Below are positions 57,413 to 64,000 of a stretch of 64,000 nt of DNA, one piece after another. Numbering within the stretch: position 1 is the first letter of the stretch; each line of letters opens with the position of its first letter. The notes under the pieces are model-generated. The model saw only the letters and a program-made list of their open reading frames with translations. It was not told the origin of the DNA and did not search any database. Position numbers and translations under genes: made by a program. Source of the DNA: Bacillus salacetis (GTDB lineage: Bacteria > Bacillota > Bacilli > Bacillales > Bacillaceae_B); assembly GCF_003581585.1 (NCBI RefSeq), contig NZ_QXIR01000015.1, forward strand, positions 43,171 through 107,170, written 5' to 3'.

Positions 57413-57808
57413 CCTTTCTATTAGTTAAGTGCAATAAAGGCCGTTTTCAAATGTTTCGTTTTTAAAGAAGAATTACTTATTATGTTAATTGCAGGCTTTT
57501 TCCATGTGGGTTTGCCGCACGTTCTCTCCATTTATCAATAGTTCAGAAAAAGAGCCTGATTTCTCAATCTTCATATCTTCAACGATTCACAATGCTTGTC
57601 TTCCTTTGACTTCGGCTGGTATTAAGGAGAATTATCCAGTGATTGAATATAAATGAAAAACTGACCCTTTAAGGTATTTTGTCTCCTTACAGGCCAGCCC
57701 CCTTAACTTCGTTATTTTATCAGTAAATGCAATTTCTAGCAATTAATCTTAAGAGTTTCCTGCTTTATTGCAGGCCGTCCAGGGAAAAAACCAATCAAAA
57801 TGGCTCAC
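57413..57808. other. Gene-free interval between ypzH and der, with repeat remnant
   Basis: A weak relative of the MITE-like family may span 57439-57556 (left GGCCGTTTTCAAATGTTTCG, right AAAAAGAGCC) with an unrelated middle. A short AT-rich stretch next to der probably holds its promoter. No gene is supported. Confidence 0.35.
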
Positions 57809-57997
57809 TCAATGGCGGACAATGATGAACAACCCATCGTCCAGTTCATGAGCGATCCCGTCCAGTATGGCTTCTAGATTTGCCGATACCTTCTCCAGCT
57901 CCTTTTGAGTCTTGCAATGAAAAACAGCTGTTCCGCTTGGTATCTTCTCCGGATAGGTGGTCACAGCTGCAAGGATGAACTTATCTACAGTACTCAT
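57809..57997 (-). CDS. ypzH: Capping-complex subunit for YIEGIA (YpzH-like)
   Basis: A 62-residue protein with core TTYPEKIPSGTAVFHCKTQKE and ending DGLFIIVRH. NCBI names such short partners capping complex subunits for YIEGIA. Its start overlaps the yphB stop (57997 versus 57994), so the pair is coupled. No signal or membrane helix. The role is not established. Confidence 0.75.
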   Translation of the reverse strand: MSTVDKFILAAVTTYPEKIPSGTAVFHCKTQKELEKVSANLEAILDGIAHELDDGLFIIVRH

Positions 57998-58890
57998 TTA
58001 AGCTTTCTCCCCTTTTCATTTGCTTTAGATTCAGTCGGCATGCGGATGGCATTTTCGAGGGTCGGTACCTGCCCTAGTACAGCAATCGCCTTTTCAACAT
58101 CCTTCTTTTGAGGGAGGACGAAAACCCCCACCCTTCCGTCATCCAGATCTCTCTTAGCCAGAGGAGTCAGTGCCGGAGTCCCGGAATCCTTATATATTCC
58201 AAGCGTTGTAGAAACGTCATGCAAAATCGCCTGCCTCTGGCCCAGGTTTGCTATGGTCGATCTCGAATCAAATGATTTGGGGGTTAGTATGAAACCCATC
58301 CCGTATCTTAATATTTCCTCTTGGCGGGCAGGAAGACCGATATTCATTATATAGATATTATCCACATACAGGCCAGCCCCATCAAAATGTGGTTCTATAA
58401 ATTCTATATCGACTATATCCTTCAGCTTCCCTCCAGCCATGAGCATGTGAGCCACCAAAATACTAATGATCCCCACTACGAGGGCTCCCCAGAAGTTAAC
58501 GATTAAATAGGCCAGAGTCGTGAGCAATGAAGTGAAGATCACAAGGTAGTTCCTGCTTTCAAACGCCACAGCTATTCCTTCTATGTATGTAGCGCCGCGA
58601 GGCACCAGCTCAAAGGCATCCAGTTCAGTCAATGTGTTCCTTTCCATATTCCGTACATCCCTGAACTGGGAAGCAGCAACAGTCAAGAAGGTTATAGCTG
58701 TGAAATTCTCTTCCAATAAAGCCGGGACAGCGATTGTTCCTAAGCCTGCTGCAATGAATCCCAAAGCAATATGTATGATTTTCCCATGTAAATAGGTTGG
58801 ATACTGCCGGTAATCCGTTCTGAGCATGTAAATGCGTGTTAAAGTTCCTATCAGTACTCCGAAAACAACCGGGTAAACATATTCATTCAT
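57994..58890 (-). CDS. yphB: YIEGIA family membrane protein YphB
   Basis: A 298-residue protein with about five membrane helices in the first 150 residues and a large cytoplasmic C-terminal domain ending in basic residues. The family name motif YIEGIA occurs in RGATYIEGIAVAFESRN. It overlaps yphA by 4 bp and ypzH by 4 bp. Conserved in spore formers; function is unknown. Confidence 0.87.
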   Translation of the reverse strand: MNEYVYPVVFGVLIGTLTRIYMLRTDYRQYPTYLHGKIIHIALGFIAAGLGTIAVPALLEENFTAITFLTVAASQFRDVRNMERNTLTELDAFELVPRGATYIEGIAVAFESRNYLVIFTSLLTTLAYLIVNFWGALVVGIISILVAHMLMAGGKLKDIVDIEFIEPHFDGAGLYVDNIYIMNIGLPARQEEILRYGMGFILTPKSFDSRSTIANLGQRQAILHDVSTTLGIYKDSGTPALTPLAKRDLDDGRVGVFVLPQKKDVEKAIAVLGQVPTLENAIRMPTESKANEKGRKLK

Positions 58891-59507
58891 ATATTCTTGA
58901 CTTCTCCTTTTTTAAGTGCAGATTTGATGAGGCTGGATTGTGTGTCTGTTAAGGACTGGACCAGATGCACGGCACATCCGCCGACTACTAAAATGGAAAG
59001 GACATCAAGAAAAAAATGGGTTCCTATCTGGTAAGGCAAATTCGATTCTAAGAAGACCGCTCCCGTCAGGAAGTCCCCCAAGATCATTCCAATGATTATA
59101 GCCAGCAGCCTCTTTTGTGAGTATTTCATCCGTCCATACATGAGTAAGGATAAGATAAGGATGATGACAGTCACCATTATTTTTTTGTCGACAACCAGTA
59201 TGACCGGGTCATAAAATGTTAACAGGGAAAAACTGGAGTATGACATTGCGATTATAAAGCTGCACAAAAATAAATAGACCTTTTCAGATAAGGAATACCT
59301 TCTGATGAACATCATTGAAAGAAGAAATATAAGGACCGCAGTAACACCTGTTTGATATCCTGGCAGACTAACTCCAAAGGGAAAACTAATGATCAATATA
59401 AGAGCTGCTACTGAACTCCTGAACCGCCAGTAATTGTCCTTGTTCAAAAGAAACGTACTAATGATCCAGCCTGCCCACATCAGCCATAAGAAAAACGAAC
59501 CTTCCAT
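58887..59507 (-). CDS. yphA: YphA membrane protein
   Basis: A 206-residue protein with about six predicted membrane helices. The start is set at ATG 59507 (AGGAGG, seven-base gap), not 59555. Its stop overlaps the yphB start by 4 bp, forming yphA-yphB-ypzH. No catalytic motif is visible. Function is unknown. Confidence 0.82.
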   Translation of the reverse strand: MEGSFFLWLMWAGWIISTFLLNKDNYWRFRSSVAALILIISFPFGVSLPGYQTGVTAVLIFLLSMMFIRRYSLSEKVYLFLCSFIIAMSYSSFSLLTFYDPVILVVDKKIMVTVIILILSLLMYGRMKYSQKRLLAIIIGMILGDFLTGAVFLESNLPYQIGTHFFLDVLSILVVGGCAVHLVQSLTDTQSSLIKSALKKGEVKNI

Positions 59508-59611
59508 GTACCTACCTCCTATTATTCCATTATGGAAAATCTTTATGTAATCCATTCATGCATACTTAAAAACTTTTAGAAAAAATTAAAATTACAGGAG
59601 GTGTTGTTAAA

Positions 59612-59743
59612 ATGGGAAAAGATCGCCAGGAGAAAAAACTGAGAGAAAGCGGAAGAGTTGAGTCTGACAGAGATCAATCACTTGAAAAAGCAGGCTCTAC
59701 CCGATTGGAAAGCCCTGAGGAATCGAGAAGGGCACAGAGGTAA
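59612..59743 (+). CDS. ypzI: YpzI family small protein
   Basis: A 43-residue, highly charged protein MGKDRQEKKLRESGRVESD...LESPEESRRAQR, matching the YpzI family. An AGGAGGTG site lies before ATG 59612. It is divergent from yphA, 104 bp apart. The Lys/Arg/Glu-rich composition suggests a disordered or nucleic-acid-linked peptide; function is unknown. It was below the size of routine frame scans. Confidence 0.85.
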   Translation: MGKDRQEKKLRESGRVESDRDQSLEKAGSTRLESPEESRRAQR

Positions 59744-60007
59744 GAGCTGCGATAAGCCCTGCTGAAGCTGCTGAAGCAGGGCTTCCATTTGACTCCAATA
59801 TGACTAACCCTGCTCCAGCCTTAAGGTTGCAGCGGGGTTTGTGATGATAATGCTGCTGGTTATCCTTGAAATCTTTTTTCGGAAACAAGCATGGTTCATG
59901 TTTAATTGACAGCTTCAAATTACAATTCCGCTTTTTACAAATTTCGCTTCTATATTACTGCTTCCATTAAAAATACCGTGCACATAATTTAGTTGTGTAA
60001 GAAACAC
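59744..60007. other. Gene-free interval between ypzI and the S1 homolog
   Basis: Besides the ypzI terminator hairpins the sequence is AT-rich with no supported gene. The isopentenyl-diphosphate isomerase gene (fni) found near here in B. subtilis is absent. Confidence 0.45.
59754..59839 (+). terminator. Tandem hairpins after ypzI
   Basis: Hairpin 1: AAGCCCTGCT / AGCAGGGCTT (59754-59783) then CCATTT. Hairpin 2: AACCC.GCT / AGC.GGGTT (59806-59839). Together they probably terminate ypzI. Confidence 0.65.
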
Positions 60008-60042
60008 AAAAAAAGCCGGCCATTTTACCGGCCGGCTTTTTC
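60008..60042 (-). terminator. Terminator of the S1-homolog gene
   Basis: GC-rich stem AAAGCCGGCC / GGCCGGCTTT around a TAAAATGGCC loop; T runs on both strands. Confidence 0.92.
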
Positions 60043-60045
60043 AAA

Positions 60046-61185
60046 TTATTTTTTGAAGTTTTTTAACTTGTCGCCAATCATATCACCAAGCTGGAAGCCT
60101 GTGTTTTCTTCAGGCATCTCATAGTTATCATAATCATCAGCAGGCTTTTCTTCAAGTTCTTTGATGCTTAGTGACAGACGCTGTTCGCCTTCATTCACAT
60201 CAAGTACTTTGACTTTTACAGTCTGGCCTTCTTCAAGAACTTCATGAGGAGTTCCGATATGCTTATGAGAGATTTGTGAGATGTGTACCAGTCCTTCGAC
60301 CCCAGGGAAAACCTCAACGAAAGCTCCGTATGAAACAAGACGTTTCACTTCACCTTCCAGAACTTCCCCTTTAGGCGCCTTGCTGGAAATATCATTCCAT
60401 GGTCCAGGCAGCGTTTCTTTGATGGAAAGGGAAATCCTTTCATTGTCACGGTCCACTGACAGCACTTTCACATTTACCTTTTGCCCTTCAGAAACTACAT
60501 CCGACGGTTTCTCTACATGCTCATGTGAAAGCTGGGAGATATGCACCAGCCCGTCGACTCCTCCGATGTCAACAAACGCACCGAAATCAGTGAGGCGCTG
60601 AACAGTCCCTTCAAGGACCTCTCCTGTCTGGATTTTATCCAGTACTTCTTTCTTCTGCTCTTCCTTTTGCTCTTCGACAACTGCACGATGAGAAAGGATC
60701 AAGCGGTTCTTATCTTTTTCCAATTCAACAATTTTAAAAGTCAACGTTTTTCCTTTGTAATCACTGAAATCTTCAACGTAGTGATCTTCAACAAGTGAAG
60801 CAGGCACAAATCCGCGCACTCCAAGATCTACTACCAGGCCGCCTTTGACTACATCCTTCACTTCAGCTTCGAAAACCTCTCCGCTTTCAAATCGGCCTTG
60901 CATTTCATCCCATGCTTTTTCAGCGTCAACTTTACGTTTGGAAAGGACAAGAAGCTCCTCTTCCACTTTCGTTACGATTAAATCAAGTACATCGCCTTCC
61001 TGGCATGCATCAGAAGCTTTTTCAATATGGAGGCTGGATAATTCACTGATCGGAATAATGCCGTCCACTTTGCTGTCTTCCACATCAACAAGGACTTGCT
61101 TTTCTTCTACTTTCGTGACTGTTCCCTTAACCTTGTCACCAACTTCAAGGTTATTTACTTCCACTTGGTTCATGTCTTCTACCAT
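60046..61185 (-). CDS. ypfD: Ribosomal protein S1 homolog (four S1 domains)
   Basis: A 379-residue RNA-binding protein with four S1 repeats (about 12-85, 101-165, 183-254, 269-342). The last two are the most conserved, with DIGGVDGLVHISQLSH and PGVEGLVHISQISHKH. A short acidic tail ends GDKLKNFKK. It is the Firmicute relative of ribosomal S1 (also called rpsA); in B. subtilis it is not essential. It follows plsC and cmk. Confidence 0.92.
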   Translation of the reverse strand: MVEDMNQVEVNNLEVGDKVKGTVTKVEEKQVLVDVEDSKVDGIIPISELSSLHIEKASDACQEGDVLDLIVTKVEEELLVLSKRKVDAEKAWDEMQGRFESGEVFEAEVKDVVKGGLVVDLGVRGFVPASLVEDHYVEDFSDYKGKTLTFKIVELEKDKNRLILSHRAVVEEQKEEQKKEVLDKIQTGEVLEGTVQRLTDFGAFVDIGGVDGLVHISQLSHEHVEKPSDVVSEGQKVNVKVLSVDRDNERISLSIKETLPGPWNDISSKAPKGEVLEGEVKRLVSYGAFVEVFPGVEGLVHISQISHKHIGTPHEVLEEGQTVKVKVLDVNEGEQRLSLSIKELEEKPADDYDNYEMPEENTGFQLGDMIGDKLKNFKK

Positions 61186-61304
61186 ATGTACTCCTCCTTA
61201 ATCCTTGACTGCTAATCATTCTAAAGTGAGTGAATTCACTTATCTTTAAAAATATTCTTTCTACTAACTTCTAATAAATGGCTTCATTTGTCAAGCAGAA
61301 AACC

Positions 61305-61886
61305 TTACCGATGCTCATCCAAAAGTTTTTGGATATCGCCCATTATCTCCGCAGTGACAGCTTCCGCATTTGCCTTTTCCTCTTTCAGCCTTTCAAGGTA
61401 AACCGGCGGCCCGAATACGACCTTAAGCTTCCTGAATGGCTTGTAAGAACCGATAATCGCACATGGCACTACCGCAGCATCCGTCCTCATCGCAAAGAAC
61501 CCTGCCCCTGCCAAGCCTTTTCCTAACTTACCGGTTTTACTTCTAGTACCCTCCGGAAAAAGACCTAAAACATTATTTTCCTTTAAAATTTTCATTCCTG
61601 TCCTGAGTGCCTCTCTGTCACTCATCCCGCGCTTTACCGGGAATGCATGGACATGGGGAAGGATCGTTTTAAGGATTGGCGCCTTGAATAATTCTTCTTT
61701 CGCCATGAACGCCACCGGTCTGGGACAGCTGATCCCCACAACAGGGGGATCCAGATTATTAATATGATTGCTGCAGAGCAGGACTCCGCCGTCTTTCGGG
61801 AAATGCTCCGTTCCCTGTACCTCGATCCTGTAGAGAGGTCCCAGAATGCTTTTTACTACACCTCTTGCAAAATAGTAAAACTTCAT
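61305..61886 (-). CDS. plsC: 1-acyl-sn-glycerol-3-phosphate acyltransferase
   Basis: A 193-residue PlsC-type acyltransferase. The HX4D motif is NHINNLDPP and the substrate-binding FPEGTRSKTG follows; a hydrophobic N-terminal segment (GVVKSILGPLY) is membrane-associated. It makes phosphatidic acid. Its ATG shares one base with the cmk stop (TAATG), so translation is coupled. All motifs intact. Confidence 0.94.
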   Translation of the reverse strand: MKFYYFARGVVKSILGPLYRIEVQGTEHFPKDGGVLLCSNHINNLDPPVVGISCPRPVAFMAKEELFKAPILKTILPHVHAFPVKRGMSDREALRTGMKILKENNVLGLFPEGTRSKTGKLGKGLAGAGFFAMRTDAAVVPCAIIGSYKPFRKLKVVFGPPVYLERLKEEKANAEAVTAEIMGDIQKLLDEHR

Positions 61887-62563
61887 TAAGAGCCAGTCCT
61901 TTCTGCCGCCAGAGAAAGTATCTTGTCAGCCACATCGTTTATCCCCAGTGAAGTCGTATCGATTTCAACTGCATCATCCGCTTTTTTCAGCGGGGAAACC
62001 TCCCGTTCAGAATCAAGCTTATCCCTTTGGGCAATTTCGGATTTTAACTTTTCCAAATCCGATGGTATATTTTTCTTCTTATTTTCACTGTGCCTTCTTT
62101 TTGCCCGTTCATCAACACTGGCCAGGAGAAACACCTTTACTTCCGCGTCCGGAATGACATGCGTGCCGATATCCCGTCCATCCATGACGACTCCTCCTTC
62201 GTTGGCCAGTTCCTGCTGTCTTTTGACCATCTCTTCACGGACCAGGCGATGTTTGGCCGCGATCGATACAGAATTTGTCACTTCATTCTGCCTGATTTCA
62301 CCAGTTACCTCCCGGCCGTCAACGTACACCAGCTGTCCGTCAGATCCGGGAGCCAGCTCAATCTTGGTTTCCAGGAGAAGTTCATGAAGGTTTTCTTCAT
62401 CATTTAAATCTACGCCGTTTTCTATAGCTTTATACGTAATTGAACGGTACATCGCCCCGGTATCAATATATACATAAGATAATTTCTCTGCTACGATTTT
62501 GGCCACAGTGCTTTTCCCAGCAGCAGCCGGTCCATCGATTGCGATTCTAAGTTTCTTTTCCAT
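61886..62563 (-). CDS. cmk: Cytidylate kinase
   Basis: A 225-residue CMP/dCMP kinase. The P-loop [12 protein letters not shown] is at 10-21, and [14 protein letters not shown] and the long CMP-binding insert of bacterial Cmk are visible. It recycles CMP and starts the cmk-plsC-ypfD group. An extended -10 promoter lies upstream. Confidence 0.96.
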   Translation of the reverse strand: MEKKLRIAIDGPAAAGKSTVAKIVAEKLSYVYIDTGAMYRSITYKAIENGVDLNDEENLHELLLETKIELAPGSDGQLVYVDGREVTGEIRQNEVTNSVSIAAKHRLVREEMVKRQQELANEGGVVMDGRDIGTHVIPDAEVKVFLLASVDERAKRRHSENKKKNIPSDLEKLKSEIAQRDKLDSEREVSPLKKADDAVEIDTTSLGINDVADKILSLAAERTGS

Positions 62564-62610
62564 AATATTAAAACACCCACTTTATCATTCTATAGCTTAA
62601 ATTCTCGTAT

Positions 62611-62619
62611 ATTTTATCA
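62611..62619 (-). promoter_or_regulatory. Extended -10 promoter of cmk
   Basis: Minus strand TGATAAAAT matches TGN-TAAAAT; the -35 is weak. It lies about 50 bases before cmk. Confidence 0.45.
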
Positions 62620-62695
62620 TAAAAAAAGAAATACACACATAGAATGTTCAATTCGATTGAAGTTTGCTTGAAGCCAGATACCACATTTCCCGGCA

Positions 62696-62728
62696 AGAAA
62701 AAAAGAGAGAGCATTCAATCTCCCTCTG
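62696..62728 (-). terminator. Terminator of the ypfA-ypfB transcript
   Basis: Stem AGAGGGAG / CTCTCTCT (one GU pair) with an ATTGAATG loop, followed on the minus strand by TTTTTTTCTT. Confidence 0.75.
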
Positions 62729-62729
62729 G

Positions 62730-62918
62730 TTAAGGCCGGATGCGGGCATTAAAGACATCCACGATTTCTGTATGCTCCTGCTTGTTTACCCCTTCATAAA
62801 ATGCCAGTTTATTCATCTCGGGCAGAAAATCCAGCCCGTGGAAAATAACTTGGGCAATGACCAGTAGTACAAAGTGGAACAAAGCCAGTTTAATTAGTAT
62901 GCTTTCAATCATGTTCAA
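62730..62918 (-). CDS. ypfB: YpfB family protein (DUF5359)
   Basis: A 62-residue protein with one membrane helix (about 7-27, LIKLALFHFVLLVIAQVIFH) and a short soluble tail ending VDVFNARIRP. It corresponds in position to B. subtilis ypfB. The start may be the second Met (MIESILIK). It lies 86 bp after ypfA. Function is unknown. Confidence 0.78.
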   Translation of the reverse strand: MNMIESILIKLALFHFVLLVIAQVIFHGLDFLPEMNKLAFYEGVNKQEHTEIVDVFNARIRP

Positions 62919-63004
62919 CTCAATCTTCCATCCTTTAGCAGTTTACTAAAAGTATGGGTTGTCAGGACGCCTTTTATTCCTGTATTGTTTTTAGAATCGA
63001 TAAT

Positions 63005-63652
63005 TTATTCAATTAACCCCTTATTTCTCAATGCGAGCTGCTTCTCAAAACAGAAGCGGAGAATTGTCTGCTGCTCAAGATCCTTTAATTGTTCGAACTC
63101 CAGCGAGGCAATTCTGTATGTGCTTTTCTCCCAGACCCTCACGACCCGTCCAGGAACATTGAAATAATGGCAGCCTCCTGCCTGCATTGGCAGGACCAGC
63201 AGAATTTCCACATCCATACCTGCTTCATATTCATGATTCTCCTGAACCTTGACCGCGCACCCCCCGGCACTGACATCCGTTGTAATGGTCGAATATGAGC
63301 CATCAGCCGTCATGATTGCAGCGTCGACTGCAGCGTCCACCCGTACGAATTGCCTTCTCTGGACTTTTATAAGTTCGCCGTCACCAGGGTAGTGAAGGCA
63401 GACCATGGGAATATTGCTTTTTTTCCTGCCTGTCACTTCTGTTTCGAATGAAAAAACCGTTGTTTCGTTATAAACAAAACTTACTTTCAACTGAGTTCCG
63501 TCGATTAAAAAGACTGTCCTGTCTGTTTCTGTATGTACAGGATAATCAATGTAAATTTTTGAATCCTTCTGTTCAACAAGCCTGCATCTGTATTTTTCTG
63601 CCTTATCTGCCTGAACAGGCTCAAGTGTCATGATCGTTCCGATTTTTAACAT
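63005..63652 (-). CDS. ypfA: PilZ-domain c-di-GMP receptor YpfA (DgrA)
   Basis: A 215-residue protein with an N-terminal YcgR-N-like domain (about 1-90) and a C-terminal PilZ domain. c-di-GMP-binding residues are visible as RRQFVR and DVSAGGCAV (D/NxSxxG). In B. subtilis YpfA binds c-di-GMP and slows motility by acting on the flagellar motor (known). It heads the ypfA-ypfB transcript. Both binding motifs are intact, so the signal response should be kept. Confidence 0.92.
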   Translation of the reverse strand: MLKIGTIMTLEPVQADKAEKYRCRLVEQKDSKIYIDYPVHTETDRTVFLIDGTQLKVSFVYNETTVFSFETEVTGRKKSNIPMVCLHYPGDGELIKVQRRQFVRVDAAVDAAIMTADGSYSTITTDVSAGGCAVKVQENHEYEAGMDVEILLVLPMQAGGCHYFNVPGRVVRVWEKSTYRIASLEFEQLKDLEQQTILRFCFEKQLALRNKGLIE

Positions 63653-63800
63653 AACTACACTTCCTATATCATTTGCATATCAAGTTGTCATGAAATTTTT
63701 AAAAATTCAACAAATATGTATATAGGTATATTATGGCATGATTTTCTAATTTCGGCTATAGTTTTTATTCTGTAAAAGAAGTTTATCCTTAGCAATCAAA
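63653..63800. other. Gene-free spacer upstream of ypfA
   Basis: AT-rich sequence with several TATA-like blocks that may include the ypfA promoter. No frame is supported. Confidence 0.4.
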
Positions 63801-63989
63801 GGCTGTTTTCGAATAAATTGTTCCTTTCGGAAATTCCGGTACCGGATTTTCCCCCATCATTCAAAGGGTTCACTTCAGAAAAAGAACGAGCAGCTCTTTT
63901 CTTTCCTGCTTACCGGGGTATTTGCGGTAATTTATCAGGATATTATTTGATATTTATATTGAATAGCAACAAAGTTTACGAAAAGAGCC
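63801..63989 (+). repeat. MITE-like element, copy A
   Basis: 189 bp: left arm GGCTGTTTTCGAATAAATTG, core TTCAGAAAAAGAACGAGCAGCTC, right arm GAATAGCAACAAAGTTTACGAAAAGAGCC. The best-preserved right arm of the family. It lies at the window end upstream of ypfA. Confidence 0.8.
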
Positions 63990-64000
63990 TGATCAAAAAA

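Noticed and set aside
59697..59918. 73-codon minus-strand frame
   Set aside because: Overlaps the ypzI gene and its terminator hairpins; no site and no family resemblance.

Overview
The window is a stretch of core chromosome from an endospore-forming low-GC Firmicute of the family Bacillaceae. The evidence is spore genes (spoIVA, sspM, an Hsp20-type coat-like gene), the bacillithiol genes bshA/bshB1, menaquinone and b6c-type cytochrome genes, and a gene order that closely follows the Bacillus subtilis yppG-to-ypfA segment. Almost all genes are on the minus strand, so the window is printed opposite to the usual map. I cannot name a genus safely. No phage, insertion sequence with a transposase, CRISPR array, rRNA or tRNA gene was seen.

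Layout. 1-3.1 kb: mrfB (cut by the window edge) and mrfA, an excision-repair nuclease/helicase pair, with an SOS-box-like operator in front. 3.1-8.1 kb: a hydrolase, an Hsp20 gene with a sigma-K-like promoter, small ypp genes and sspM. 8.1-13.6 kb: recU-ponA facing ypoC-nth-dnaD. 13.7-21 kb: asnS, aspB, ypmB, ypmA, an exported degenerate metallo-beta-lactamase-like protein and dinG. 21.3-29.6 kb: panBCD, birA, cca, bshA, bshB1, mgsA, dapB, ypjD. 30.2-36.1 kb: ypjC, a Zn peptidase, ypjB, ypjA, qcrABC and ypiF. 36.6-45.9 kb: ypiB, ypiA, a degenerate amidohydrolase-like gene, then aroA, tyrA, hisC, aroB, aroC. 46-51.5 kb: cheR, ndk, hepT-menG-hepS, mtrB, hbs. 52-63.7 kb: spoIVA, yphF, yphE, gpsA, der, the ypzH-yphB-yphA cluster, ypzI, rpsA homolog, plsC, cmk, ypfB and the PilZ protein ypfA.

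The genes group into cell-wall and DNA maintenance, vitamin B5 and bacillithiol synthesis, menaquinone respiration, the chorismate/tyrosine/histidine branch and sporulation. Most unusual against the B. subtilis layout: (1) a family of about 190-bp MITE-like inverted-repeat elements scattered between operons (good copies at 29.8, 36.4 and 63.8 kb, an inverted copy at 4.7 kb, fragments at 41.0, 51.1 and perhaps 40.9 and 57.4 kb, and a 57-bp palindromic short form at 23.4 kb); (2) loss of aroH-trpEDCFBA from between aroB and hisC although the tryptophan attenuation protein gene mtrB is kept; (3) two apparent pseudoenzymes that keep the fold signature but lack the metal ligands. No clearly novel multi-gene system was found.
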